From positions 29,978,619 through 30,042,618 of the forward strand of contig OX031071.1 in assembly GCA_943736015.1 (NCBI GenBank): a stretch of DNA of 64,000 nt, given 5' to 3'. This DNA is from Tridacna crocea. Its lineage: Eukaryota > Mollusca > Bivalvia > Cardiida > Cardiidae. This document shows, piece by piece, positions 1 through 10,661 of this stretch (position 1 is the stretch's first letter; the number at the start of each line of letters is the position of its first letter). Position numbers and translations under genes: made by a program. Under the pieces are notes generated by a model. That model saw only the letters and a program-made list of their open reading frames with translations. It was not told the origin of the DNA and made no database searches.

Positions 1-701
1 CTGGTCTTTGTATAGTAAATACCAATCTAATGCATACACTGTAGTAAAAGAGGCGGGGACTATTCCAAGTAAATTGCATCATCGCCAAAAAAGTGACGTA
101 ATTTCCACGTGAATATCGGGACTAAACAATTCGTACTAGGCCACGTGGTATTTAACCCTTTACCAAACCACCTCTGGTTTTAACGACCCCGGTAAGGAAG
201 TCTTTACCAGGCTGGGAAATTTGGCTTGGGTCTAATTTGAAACCGTTTGCAGACAACAACTTGGTACTTGTTCAAATTAAAGGATTTGTCTGTGGAAAGA
301 AAATAAACGAAACAGCAAGAAAGGAGAAACATCTCCTTACAAGCAATTTCTCCTCTACCCGCAATGTTTTCACGCGCCTTCTGCCTCAGGGCAATACAAA
401 AGAGGGCTTATCTGGTATGAAACACTTTAGAGGGACATGGGTGTTTATTGTACACAGTTGTGTTAGCGAGACGTCGCCTGTGTCGGGGAAAAAAAATTCT
501 TTTTAAAAAATTCCTCGTCTTCAACCGGCTCAAAGCATGCATCCATTGCTGAATCTATCGCTTCAAGTAGCATGAAACTCGGCCGATTCCGTACCTACAT
601 CTAACCTCGTCCGTATGTATAACGGTCGTTTACATTTGAACTGTGAGTCACGTGATCTTATACATGGCGGGCCAATGCGATTCGTTTAGCAACGACATAA
701 A

Positions 702-1153
702 CACGGCGGGGAATCACGTGACACAATAACAACAAAACTGACCCGACATTTGAAAAAATTCCCCAACTTGAGGTAAGAAAATCTTCAATAATTTCGTTAA
801 TACATGACCGATTGGAATTTGGTCTGAAGCAGAGAAGGCGGAAGGACTCCAGAGATCTGCTTGATGTGTTAGATTTTTTAAACAACACCCGATAAAAAAG
901 CTATTGACGAGCAAACAATTTTTTTACCCTGGATAATTTGTTTGCTGGTCAATAACTTTTTTATCAGGTGTTGTTTAAAAAATCTAACACATCAAGCAAA
1001 TCCCCTGAGTCCTTCCGCCTTCTCTGCTTCAAACCAAATTCCAATCGGTCACGTATTAACGGAATTATTGAAGATTTTGTTACCTGAAGTGGGGGAATTT
1101 CTTCAAATGTCTGTCATTGTTTTTGTTGTTGTGTCACGTGATTCCTAGCCGTG
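702..1153. mobile_element. Foldback MITE nested in family B copy, 5-bp target duplication
   Basis: A 452-bp near-complete inverted repeat: about 220 bp on each side of a short AT-rich spacer near 921-937. The ends read CACGGC...GCCGTG and both arms share GGAATCACGTGACACAA just inside. ATAAA flanks it at 697-701 and 1154-1158. The sister family B copy (near 8305-8312) has the uninterrupted site with no insert, so this is a secondary insertion. No coding capacity is visible; the overlapping small reading frames are reflections of the two arms. Confidence 0.85.
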
Positions 1154-1379
1154 ATAAACGACCTCGATGAAGTTATTCACATCTGTGTATCTGTCGGTTA
1201 AAACTTCAATCGGAGTTGATAAAAAATTAATGTAGATCTAGGAATAGTTTGTCGCCTGAAATATGGTTCGAAAGATTTCGATAGAAAATTAAAACCCAAG
1301 TTTTCTTTTGGAAGAGGAGCCTGACAATTTTCAGAACAGTATTCCCGGCGTATTTCCGGGTGTACCGATCTGCTGCATA

Positions 1380-1595
1380 TCAATCCGCTAGATACAGACG
1401 AGGGATATGATAGCTACCATCACCCGTGATATGCCGAATGAGCCTGACAGCAGACAATTGTCCTGAAACTAGTTCAAGGACAACCCGAATAACAGTTTTA
1501 ACGCTGTACGACTGAAAACGCACGTTGGTACAACCGTCAATCAAAAGAGGCGTGGTGAACCCAGCTTTCTGTCGTTCTTGTATGGCTCTTTCCAA
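1380..1595 (-). other. 71-codon open frame retained in both family B copies
   Basis: Begins MERAIQERQKA and ends RLYLAD. The equivalent frame in the other family B copy (7871-8086, +) is also uninterrupted, has the same length and matches at 63 of 71 residues. It runs antisense to the element's 5'-3' direction. I recognise no domain. Eight replacements in 71 codons do not argue for strong selection, so this may be chance retention or a captured exon fragment rather than a gene. Confidence 0.2.
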
Positions 1596-1643
1596 CCATC
1601 CTTAGCTGTCAGTCAATTAGAAAGTAGGGCAAACTGTAAGTTA

Positions 1644-1740
1644 GTTATTGATCATATATTTCATTTGTATGAAACTAAATCGTCGGTCGGCTTCGCCTCC
1701 CTCCGATTCATTCATACAAATGAAATATATGATCAATAAC
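1644..1740. repeat. Terminal palindrome of family B, left copy
   Basis: Arms of about 28-30 nt starting GTTATTGATCATAT pair with the end of the segment around a loop containing GTCGGTCGGCTTCGCC and CTCCCTCC. The GC-rich loop contrasts with the very AT-rich stem. The same structure occurs reversed at 7724-7822. Confidence 0.85.
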
Positions 1741-1746
1741 TTATAC

Positions 1747-1959
1747 ATATGGGTGAAAGGGCTTTTCTTTGTGAATAGTGGATTTCTTATATGGAACATT
1801 ATTTTAGCAATGATGTAATGTGGGCGAAAAAAGACTAAGTCAGTTAAACGCTAAGAAGTTCAAAATTAAACGATTTAAACAGCCACAGTCGGTCGCTACG
1901 CTCCCTCCTTTTGGCTGTTTAAATCGTTTAATTTTGACTTCTTAGCGTTTAACTATTGC
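1747..1959 (+). mobile_element. 3' tail of a family C Helentron-like element
   Basis: Contains ACTAAG (1834-1839), TCA, a palindrome at 1843-1953 with arms beginning GTTAAACGCTAAGAAG around a loop with GTCGGTCGCTACGCTCCC, and a terminal TAACTATTGC. This repeats the layout of families A and B with different arm sequences. The 5' part is not seen; family B (1-1746) abuts it directly and may have inserted into it. The coordinates mark only the recognisable tail. Confidence 0.5.
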
Positions 1960-2427
1960 TTGAGTCTGAGTTTGGATCAACTGACATCGCTGGATCTTGC
2001 TATGCTATGCTTGTCTAATCTAGGTATTCAGTGTTTGCAAGTGAAATGCATTATAAGATGTAGAAACATTATTGAAATAAACTCTTTTAATCATATTAAG
2101 TTTTGCTGCACATACCAATGCACTATTATTATGATTAAGATAATGGGTTAAAGTCTGCAAGACATGTACTCTGCTAATGTGTTGCTTATTATAATAATTA
2201 TATTGTATCTCAAAAAATGACAGATTGAATACATCTACATAATTCAAAGAAGAAAGAAAGGGACACATCGTCTGCTTGCACGAAAGCGGATATGTATTAT
2301 TTAGGTCAAGTGTCTTGTTTACAATGCAACATGCGACATCAAAATCACGTGTTCTATTTCTAGGTACCGGAGAGTTTTACATGGAAACGGAATCTCCTAG
2401 GATGGTCAGGAGAGAACTATATAATCC
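1960..2427. other. No gene seen
   Basis: AT-rich sequence with no credible reading frame, splice pair or repeat that I recognise apart from short homopolymers. Confidence 0.6.
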
Positions 2428-2639
2428 TTAACCAGACGACAAATTTTAGCTTTGTCCAAATTGAAAGCATTTGCAGACGACAATTTTGATATTGCTCATA
2501 TAGTGCAATTGTTCCATGGTATGGTAGAAAACATTTTGGAAAAAGAAGAAATGCTTACTACCAGCATTTTCTTACAACGTTTCAAAAGGCCTATTTTCCC
2601 ATGGTCGTTAAAAGTCAACATTGTGTGGTAAAGGGTTAA
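2428..2639. mobile_element. TTAA-type palindromic MITE (inner ends only)
   Basis: Runs from TTAACCAGACGAC to GGTAAAGGGTTAA and holds the family core: AAAACATT, then GAAATGCTTACTACCAGCAT in mutated hairpin form, then the mirror arm. The left terminal CCCTTTACCAAA is partly missing. It is an older, diverged member of the most abundant repeat family of the window. Confidence 0.7.
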
Positions 2640-3722
2640 AAAACACTTCAAACCTTTTTTGACTCTGAAGCAACTCTAGATCAAGATCAGACTGCACGTT
2701 TTATGCAGATCTTTGTGATTTTCACTATCCACCTTGTTTAACCATTCTTTTCTTTTTACTTCGATGAGTGCTAGGGGCGTTGTAACTTTTCCCAATCATG
2801 GCCAACTTTATCATGCAAATCAAACCCGGTAACTGTTATTTGACCACTATGTAAGCCAATTAAATTATGAGAGTTTGATCCCTTTTGGCCGTGAAATCGA
2901 TCACATAGGGAATTATATATTGACTGGCGATCTATGCAAACCCTTTGCACTTATAAACCGAATTTCGCGCTTGGAGTGTAGAGGGTTTCAATTTATTGGA
3001 AAACAACTCTGCGGGATATCTGGGGTTGTAAATTACTGGGGTACCAAAACTTGTAGGTTTTGTTTTCCTTTCAGGTCTTACAATTTGATCTACCTCAAAT
3101 TTTACCGAAAGCACGCGTTTGAAAAATTATGGTCAGCTATAGAAATGCTTTTGACTAGCATTTGCTCTTTTTCAAGCAATATTGTCATGCCTTAATTGAT
3201 ACAAATTGAATAATTTGAGCCATAATTATTGTGTTGTCTACAACTGCTTTAAATATTGGGGCAGTCATACACTGCCAGTTCCTGAAGAGTTAAAAAAAAA
3301 GAGAAAAATATCCACAGTACAAGTTTCTTATGATGAGACTAAAGCCGGGGGAGGAGCGCGACACGAACGCTCGAAATGTAAAAGCACATAATTTATGTTT
3401 ACTGCATCTTTGGAATTTTATCTCTGATTTTTTCTTCATAATTTTGAATTCAATCTCTGATATTTTTATTGATTTATCCACAAAAATGGTACAATAGTAA
3501 GAATACTTCGGTAGGATATATTTCTGAATAGCTACCCACGAAGTTAAGGATATCATGAAGAGGCTTCTCTTGTTACAATGTTTTTGAAAACATTAATTTC
3601 CAACCTGTAGCACAGAGCTATTACATAGTCAGCAGACGGCATTTTATTGTAATTGTTTTGCATAGCGTCGTCACAAAATTTAATACATGTACGTACATGT
3701 ATATTAGGCTGGGGAAAGTGTA
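2640..3722. other. No gene seen
   Basis: Several short frames (60-106 codons) occur on both strands, but none shows a recognisable domain, consistent splice sites or conservation with another copy in the window. A perfect 16-nt palindrome, ACATGTACGTACATGT, lies near 3685-3700 just before the family A element. Confidence 0.5.
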
Positions 3723-4480
3723 TTAGTGATCGACCTAATTTTTTGTCCAATCAGAGAGGAGTATTTGTGGAAATTTTCTACCTCTTAAAAGTCCATAAAA
3801 TTTTGTCTGCTTGAAATAAAGACAGCCGCTCCGCACGTATGAATTCTACTGGCTCCTCCCACATCTACATAAAATTAATTCATGCTCCTCCCAACCACTT
3901 AAAGCACGATTTGAAACTTGTTACAACACAACCTAAACCCTTTACCAAGTAATCCTGTATGTTATCGGTGAAAGTTTGATTTTAGAAAATATTGCAGAAA
4001 AAGGGGAAATTGCAATAGAGGAATTGAGTAATACAACAAAATCTTATTTTTCTTCTCTATATTTTTACCCCAATAAATTTTAGACCCAAATGTACGACCC
4101 AAGTAGCTTTTGTGTACTTTAACGATCAATCTGCAGAGAACTTGTAGTCTGATCATGAATTGAAACATTGTGCTAAACAGCGCAATGTCAAAATTTATGG
4201 ACTGATTGCACAATGTCCGTTCTGTATCATGACAAAAATTTGACAACAACGAAATGACATTTAAAAATCTCGAAAGTAAAAAAGATTGTCTACAGCAAGA
4301 GCCAACTGATTAGTTTTTAGAAAAGTTCAACTTGTCCTTTTGTTTTCTTTTAAAAATAACCCTAAAAAAAGATAGTATTTAGCAAGTACAGGTTTAAAGG
4401 AAAGTGCGAAAATGCTTGCCGTGCACTCTTTACAAGATGCCTAAACTTTAGGCAGGCTCTAGCGTATTAAAAGCAGCCCA

Positions 4481-4548
4481 GCCACGTACAATGGTTAGTA
4501 TATCTGACTCGTAACCTGGAGGTCACAGGTTCGATACCTGGTTGCGGC
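4481..4548 (+). pseudogene. tRNA-like segment (Thr-like, CGT position) inside family A
   Basis: A-box-like TGGTTAGTATA, an anticodon region with CTCGTAA, and a perfect T arm CAGG-TTCGATA-CCTG can be seen. The acceptor stem (GCCACGT against TTGCGGC) and the anticodon stem pair poorly, so it is unlikely to be a functional tRNA. The second family A copy keeps it at 15736-15800, so the element carried it when it spread. It may be a captured tRNA or SINE head and could still bind RNA polymerase III factors. Confidence 0.55.
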
Positions 4549-5441
4549 GAACTCTCTTTACGGTAAACTTTTGCATCTCACCTCTGATGCATGTGAGAAA
4601 ATTAGTCAGTGGCTTTGGAAAGAAAGTTGTGTCAGAACAGGTGGGAAAAAGCAAGGAAACATAAGCGGTGTAAAATAACAATCATCAATAAATTAACCAA
4701 TTATTCAATCTTTTAAAATGTCGACCTCATGTCATAACAATTGATAACGAGGAAAAACAACAATTGAGATGGTAGATTGTTTACAAATGTCATACCTAGA
4801 TTATCTTGTATATCCAAGAACAACGCATTTATAAATGAAAAGTGGATACATTTGTGGTACCTAAAATGTTGACATTGAAAAATCAACATATACTAAAATT
4901 AAGTGTTTTGCATGTACCGTAAAGAACGAAATTTATTGATAAACATGTGAACTTGTATTATTTGAAAAAGGATGAAAAAGGACTGCAATCATAAATCATA
5001 TCAGTTACCTATTTTTACAATTCTTGTGTGGGCAATTGCAACAATTGCGTACATGATATATCCTTGAAAATTTCGTCTAAGTCATTTCCTAAGAAAAGGT
5101 CAAAATTTGGTTTGGCTTCCGCCATTGTAAAGACAGCAATGCTATGCACTTTTCTTTCGCAAAATTTCGGCTTGGAGACACGCATAACATGAGGGTACTG
5201 TTCATGAGGAAATACACGTGATAGTGTTGTTTTCTCGTGTTTCGGGCGTGTCTTTACAATGAAACAAAACCATGAAATTTGATGAAAGTCATGTTTCTTG
5301 ATATACTTATGTCATGTGGGCGTGTTTTTAGGGTCATGTGGTAATGAAGGCATGTCTTTGCATAATATCTAGGACAAACTTTATAGAGAATGCAGTTTAT
5401 ATAAAATGATTTATATAAAAACCCAGTCGATCACTAAGTTA

Positions 5442-5542
5442 GTTAGAGCACAAAAAAGAGAATTCTTCGAGAAAATAAAAGCTACGGCGCAGAGCGCCTT
5501 CGCTTTTATTTTCTCGAAGAATTCTCTTTTTTGTGCTCTAAC
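5442..5542. repeat. Terminal palindrome of family A, copy 1
   Basis: About 40-nt arms beginning GTTAGAGCACAAAAAAGAG close a loop with GGCGCAGAGCGCC. Pairing is almost perfect. It is followed by CATTAC and the unrelated flank. In rolling-circle elements the hairpin at this position is thought to mark the replication stop. Confidence 0.85.
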
Positions 5543-5548
5543 CATTAC

Positions 5549-7717
5549 TTGGTAGATCAGACCACACTGGTATCGTCTGATCTATCATAATCAAACCAAC
5601 CGTATACAAATTATATTTTTTAACCTTTATGTACAATAGGTCAGTTCTTTTTAAAATAATTTCGTCATTTTTTAGAAGAAGCCAGTGGTTTTGTGAGCAC
5701 ACAGTAAACAGAAGTCAGCCTGCACAATATTGTTGGAAAATCAAAATTATCTTCAGGGAAGTCAGAAAGCTCATTTATTGTTCTTTAATATGGCGTAGTT
5801 TTCAGTCATTTAGAAAATACATTTTTAGCCCTTTTTACACTTTTTTAAAGCAATATCATATTTTCTGTCTTTTTCCCTGATCGTTTGCATTGTGCCGGAG
5901 TTCTCCGATGATGACCGAGTCCCACTGTTAGATAAGACGCCTATCGGGTATCTTGATTGGTGTTACGTAATGGTATACATTGATACATTTATACGGGGTA
6001 ATCGGAAAGAAAGTACATGTATCAGGAAAAAAATCAGACTTCTTTAGGGAGAGGAACTAAATAAGCTTTGATGCTTTCGTTTCAGTCCTTTTCGCAATAC
6101 ATGTTGTTGTAAATGAATGATGTTAATATATTGAATAAATTAAAACTAAATGTTTAAGCAGATTTTTTTACGAGATTATTTATAAGGATTTAAAGTCAAG
6201 TTTAACAAGATCTTGTATAAGGAAGTCCAATTTGCCGCCTTCTCTTTTTAGCTCTTTACTTGCAAATATGTGATGATTAATGCATTTTCAAAAGTATTTT
6301 ATGGCGACAGCACACATATTCAAATTTCCTCGCTACTTTCAATCTGATCACATGTATTTTCTCCCTCTCATGTGTTTTCAAAAGTCAATAATTTAAAACC
6401 TTTTCCCATATGGAGAACTTTTTGACTTCACCAACTAAGAAAAAAAGCAATTTCAGAAAATAAATCAAATGTAGCTAAATTGATATTCTTCACTTTAAAA
6501 GAGTAGAAAACATTGTAGGAAAAGGAATCAATACTGGATATTGGTATTTCTCCTTTTCTCACAATGTTTACAAAAGGTTTTATGCAGGACCGTTGAAATT
6601 CGGGAGTGTGCTGTACGGGTCACATCAATACTCCCAAAACGCAAATTGTTTTCTGCTGATTTCAGTCATATATTGATATTGATACGTCAATTTTTTTTAA
6701 GCCAAAAGAATTTCGACACATAAAATAAAAACGATTCGGCCCAGGATCAGACTGCTTGTTTTGTACAGTTTATCACTGGTCTATTGACTGCATAATTATT
6801 ATAATGATCCAATAGTACAACAAATTCAATCTTCTTTAGAAATTAAAAAAAAAAAAATAAATAAATAAATAAATAAAAATGCAATTTAAAGAAATTTATG
6901 CTAACTAAATTGAAATTATTTTCCAAAAAGAATTAAAAAAGACGATACTGGGAAGATAATGATTTTTACAAATCTCTTAAATGTTTTCACTGATGCAAAT
7001 AATATACACGTACGTGTATAAAAATGATAAATACAATAATTATATATTTGGACAATGTGTAAAAACAGGATCCAGGTTTAACAAAACAATACAGACAAGG
7101 TTATCATGTCATCAGTTCTTATCTTCCCTTTATCCGTTGCTAAATCTTTTCACCCAGTCTTAAAATCTCACTTTGCTCGATACAGCATTTTTTATACAAA
7201 AATTAACGATAGTGTCGTTTTTAAACTAAAATGGACGCAAGGTCTCAATTTAACAAATGTAAACGAATACTTTGATCATAATCACAACAAAACATAGAAT
7301 ACTTCAAGACGTTATAGATTTTTTCTTGCAATTCATTTCTATGTTATTTAGCGTCAAAAACGGTGCAGGAGCAAATTCTTAAACCTTTCTATAGAAATAA
7401 GGAGAATGGGTCAGTAACTTTAAATCAAAATTATATTGAAGTAAAGTAGAGATATTACAGAATACTTCAAGACGTTATAAATTTTAATCATTTCAGAAGA
7501 AAAATGTGTTTTAGTCGATCAAAAAATTTTCCCTTCTGAATCCTATATGACAGGCCGCTATCGGAAATCCTTTCGGACCAGATAATCGATAAGTTCCAAG
7601 GAGAGTAACTCTTGCTCGACCTGCAGCTGAAAGTTCGGGATGTTTTCAAACAACAGAAAGTTGGACAGGACAAAATTGAAAACAAGTTTGCAGACAACAA
7701 ATTAGTTGTAGCATTAA
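5549..7717. other. No gene seen; MITE fragments and AAAT microsatellite
   Basis: AT-rich. A half copy of the TTAA-type MITE core is at about 6503-6600. An (AAAT)n tract lies at 6845-6878. A conspicuous frame with two internal stops spans about 7500-7700; its end overlaps a decayed MITE half (GCAGACAACAAATTAG), so I do not call it a gene. Confidence 0.5.
6845..6878. repeat. AAAT microsatellite
   Basis: A poly-A run passes into about six tandem AAAT units. Confidence 0.9.
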
Positions 7718-7723
7718 GTATAA

Positions 7724-7822
7724 GTTATTGATCATATATTTCATTTGTATGGAATTAAATCGGAGGGAGGCGAAGCCGTCCGACGATTTAGTTTCATACA
7801 AATGAAATATATGATCAATAAC
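7724..7822. repeat. Terminal palindrome of family B, right copy
   Basis: The same AT-rich arms as 1644-1740 in the opposite orientation, around a loop with GGAGGGAGGCGAAGCCG. Confidence 0.85.
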
Positions 7823-7870
7823 TAACTTACAGTTTGCCCTACTTTCTAATTGACTGACAGCTAAGGATGG

Positions 7871-8086
7871 GTGGAAAGAGCCATACAAGAACGACAGAAA
7901 GCTCGGTTCGACACGCCCCTTTTGATTGACGGTTGTACCAACGTGCGTTTTCAGTCGTACGGCGTTAAAACTATTAGTCAGGTTGTCCTTGAACTAGTTT
8001 CAGGACAATTGTCTGCAGTCAGACTCATTCGGCATATCACGGGTGATGGTAGCCATCATATCCCTCGTCTGTATCTAGTGGATTGA
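7871..8086 (+). other. 71-codon open frame, family B right copy
   Basis: Counterpart of the frame at 1380-1595, 63 of 71 residues identical, both starting MERAIQERQKA. It is uninterrupted but has no recognised domain. It lies between the subterminal motif and the middle of the element. Confidence 0.2.
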
Positions 8087-9151
8087 TATGCAGCAGATCG
8101 GTACACCCGGAAATACGCCGGTATACCGTTCGGAAAATTGTCAGGCTCCTCTTCTAAAAGAAAACTTGGGTTTTAATTTTCTATCGAAATCTTTCGAACC
8201 ATATTTCAGGCGACAAACAATTCGTAGATCTACATCAATTTTTTATCAATTTCGATTGAAGTTTTAACCGTTGATACACAGATGTGAACAACTTCATCGA
8301 GGTCGTTATGTCGTTGCTATTGTATAAGATCATGTGACTCGCAGTTCAAATGTAAACGACCGTTTTACAGACGAGATTAGATGTAGGTACGGAATCGGCC
8401 GAATTTCATGCTCTTTGAAGCGATAGATTCAGCAATGGGTGCATGCTTTGAGCCGGTTGAAGACGAGGAATTTTATAACGAATTTATTTTCCGCGACACA
8501 GGCGACGTGTCGCAAACACAAGTGTGTACAATAAACACCCATGTCCCTCTAAAGTGGCTCATTGTCCAGGATCTGCTTCATAGCAGATAAGCCCTCTTTT
8601 TTACTGCCCTGAGGCAGAAGGCACGTGAAAACATTGCGGGTTGAGGAGAAATTGCTTGTAAGGAGCATTTTCTCCTTTCCTGCTATGTCTCTTTCTTTCC
8701 ACAGACAAATCCTTTAATTTGAACAAGTACCAAGTTGTTGTCTGCAAACGGTTTCAAATTGGACCCAAGCCAAATTTCCCAGCCTGGTAGTTAAAACCAA
8801 AGGTTATTTGGTAAAGGGTTAAATACCAGGTGGCCAAGTAGAGTTATTTAGTCCCGATATTCACGTGGAAAGTACGTCACTTTTTTGGCGATGATGCAAT
8901 TACTTGGAATAGTCCCCGGCCCTTTTACTACAGTGTATGCATTAGATTGGTATTTACTCTACAAGGACCAGCTAAAATACTGTGGGCGGAGCTTCTCGTT
9001 AACTGGGATACAACTGTATATAGGTCAACCATTTAATGATTAAGTGGTCACATATTGCAACATATTGAGACATATCTGTATGGAATTAAATCCAGCAGTT
9101 TTGAACGAAATCCGGTGTTTTCATTGGTTTAGAAAGTAGGGCAAACTGTAA

Positions 9152-9746
9152 TGTTTATTTCTGTGCTTTAGGTATGCTTTCCTTTTGTTAAAAGGTGAAA
9201 AAATGCTGGTTACCGTCATTTTCCCTTTTTTTAACCACAATGTTTTCGCAATACTGTGATTGGTCTATCTGATCTTGTCTTATTTGTTATTTTGTACTAC
9301 ATGCTGATTTCAGTTTTGTCACTAAATCTATTTCTGAACTAGATCAGAATAAGAAGAAGACTCGTAAGAGAATAGTTTACTTTTTAGTCAGTCGATGTAT
9401 CCTGTGTGAGACATAATTATTAAACAAGTAGGAAAGATGATGGACATAAAGTATGTGCCTATGAGACCATAAATTACTGTATGTTTTAACTTTAAGCTGA
9501 GGACAAAAGTCAGAATTCTCCAAACTGAAAACATTAAAAAGCGATAAAGTAAAAAGAAAAATAATCTCGTATTGTATAATTCGTCCTTAAAAGGGGAGAA
9601 ATAGAGGAAGTGTCACTTTTCAGTTTTTCATTTTTTTCTCCATACCCCACAATGTTTTCAAATCCCTTCTTCATAGAAACACGTGATCATCTAATGCAAA
9701 GATTAAAACATCAGCAACATTTTCCCCAGTTTTCCTTTCTTATCGT
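9152..9746. other. No gene seen; MITE fragments
   Basis: Half-hairpin remnants of the TTAA-type MITE lie near 9195-9250 and 9590-9665 (AAAATGCTGGTTACCG and CCCCACAATGTTTTC). Nothing else is recognisable. Confidence 0.5.
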
Positions 9747-9963
9747 TTTCCCAAACAAGCCCTGGTTTTTACGTGTCTGCAGTGAAAGTGTTTTGACAAC
9801 ATTGTGGGAAAAGAAGAAATTGCTCGTGACGAGCAATTTCTCCTTTTCCCAGTTTTTTCTACTCTTTATGAGAAATTTATGCCATTTTCTCCAAATCTAA
9901 AATTGTCGTCTACATAGTCTTTTAAATTGGAAAAGTCAAAAATTTCTTGTTTGGGAAAGGGTA
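9747..9963. mobile_element. TTAA-type palindromic MITE, subfamily with GCTCGTGACGAGC core
   Basis: Runs from TTCCCAAACAAGCCCTGG to TTGTTTGGGAAAGGGT. The core hairpin arms are ACATTGTGGGAAAAG and its mirror. The centre GCTCGTGACGAGC differs from the commoner CTGGTAACCAG centre and recurs at 38567-38792, and as GCTCGTTACGAGC at 49659-49886. It is inserted into the upstream part of the duplicated promoter module; the other module copy near 46750 lacks it. Confidence 0.75.
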
Positions 9964-9968
9964 AAAGA

Positions 9969-10450
9969 TCAAGGCAATTCCCTTCATTTCTCTGTCCAGA
10001 AACCGTATAACCATATAGATTTGTCTAACTACAAGTCCTTGTAAGAATACCAAAGTACATAAGGTATACAAAGTATTTTGCTTAACAGAAACCGCGATTG
10101 AATTTAGAGAATCGCAGAAAGGAATTTCTCCATTTGTTTCAATGATTCTGCACTTATCATTTATGCATCAGCTACTTAAAAGATAAAGGTTTAATACGCC
10201 CCAAACAATTACATGTCTGTTACTTGTTCAAATACGATTGGATACTTTCTAACCAACCACACACTTGGTTTCTATATATCTCCCAGTCTCCACACCGTGC
10301 CAGCAGATTTTTGTGGCAGTCACACAGACACCATCACAAGTTACCACTTTTTGAAAAAGAAAATTGACAGCGTCACAAGCTATCAACAATTAAAAAAAAA
10401 AGCTTTCATCGAAAACAGACTTCGAAGTTAGCGACAACAATCACAAAAAG
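9969..10450 (+). promoter_or_regulatory. Duplicated promoter and putative exon 1, copy A
   Basis: This block and 46761-47234 are diverged copies: both hold CTAACTACAAGTCCTTGTA, GCATCAGCTACTT, a TATA-like CTATATATC (10272-10280), and end in a matching donor AAAAG|GTAAGATTTTCT (exon end 10450). Conservation of the TATA-like box, the donor and the later acceptor in both copies suggests a real promoter with a non-coding first exon (about 10300-10450). The downstream gene is not identified, so the transcript is hypothetical. Confidence 0.4.
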
Positions 10451-10502
10451 GTAAGATTTTCTCATTACAGTATAATTCATTCATTTTAATTTTTGATAAA
10501 GA

Positions 10503-10536
<34 letters not shown>

Positions 10537-10661
10537 ATCATTATTATTATTTAATAGGTTTGATTTTTTACTCCATCGTCTTGCAACTCACATTTCGAGT
10601 TATCTGTGAATTCGAATTACAGAATGTCGAGATCACTACAAACATGTTTGTTTGTTTCTAG
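10451..10661 (+). other. Putative intron 1 of module copy A
   Basis: Starts GTAAGATTTT and ends TTTGTTTGTTTCTAG before GACAAGTTC. The second copy (47235-47380) starts GTAGGATTTT and ends TTTGTTTAAAG before GACAAGTTC. Both contain ATTTCGAGTTATCT and GAATTCGAATT. Copy A carries an (ATT)n expansion at 10503-10533. Confidence 0.4.

Larger units (their letters stand above)
1..1746 (+). mobile_element. Family B Helentron-like non-autonomous element, left copy (5' end cut by window)
   Basis: Reads as the inverted counterpart of 7718-8971. Its right end carries the subterminal motif GAAAGTAGGGCAAACTGTAA (1620-1639), then TAGTTA, a palindrome at 1644-1740 and the tail TTATAC ending at 1746, after which the two copies diverge. 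By analogy with the other copy, about 180 bp including the left terminus lie outside the window. It is interrupted by a foldback element at 702-1153. It encodes no replication protein, so it would depend on enzymes made elsewhere. The asymmetric ends (terminal motif on the left, subterminal inverted motif plus hairpin on the right) are the Helentron/Helitron2 plan; the superfamily assignment is inferred. Confidence 0.65.
3723..5548 (+). mobile_element. Family A Helentron-like non-autonomous element, copy 1
   Basis: Starts TTAGTGATCGAC (3723-3734). The same 12-mer is inverted at 5426-5437, not at the terminus but just before a palindrome (5442-5542) and the tail CATTAC. The 1826-bp body closely matches 14982-16795 throughout, with scattered substitutions and small indels, and carries a tRNA-like segment at 4481-4548. 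No Rep/helicase is encoded. Overlapping short frames (for example 3962-4249 on -) are broken differently in the second copy. Classification as Helentron-like rests on the asymmetric ends, the 3' hairpin, and the precise insertion seen for copy 2. Confidence 0.8.
7718..9151 (-). mobile_element. Family B Helentron-like non-autonomous element, right copy (complete)
   Basis: Read on the minus strand it begins at 9151 with TTACAGTTTGCCCTACTTTC. Its exact reverse complement recurs at 7827-7846 just before the palindrome (7724-7822) and the tail TTATAC (ends 7718). This gives a 20-bp perfect but asymmetrically placed inverted repeat in a 1434-bp element. The body matches the inverted 1-1746 copy without the nested foldback. 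No target-site duplication is evident. An embedded, altered copy of the TTAA-type MITE is shared by both copies (near 8640-8822), so it predates their spread. Confidence 0.75.

Noticed and set aside
2868..2881. GAGAGTTTGATCC resembles the start of bacterial 16S rRNA
   Set aside because: Only about a dozen bases match; the following sequence has no rRNA character and the context is eukaryotic.
3962..4249. 95-codon minus-strand frame in family A (MLSNFCHDTERT)
   Set aside because: The second copy (15324-15509) is truncated to 61 codons by changes, so the frame is not maintained.
7500..7705. Possible coding relic with DQIIDKFQGE and LQLKVRDVFKQQ-like runs
   Set aside because: Two in-frame stops, no start or splice sites, and the last part overlaps a decayed MITE half. 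Not enough to call a pseudogene.
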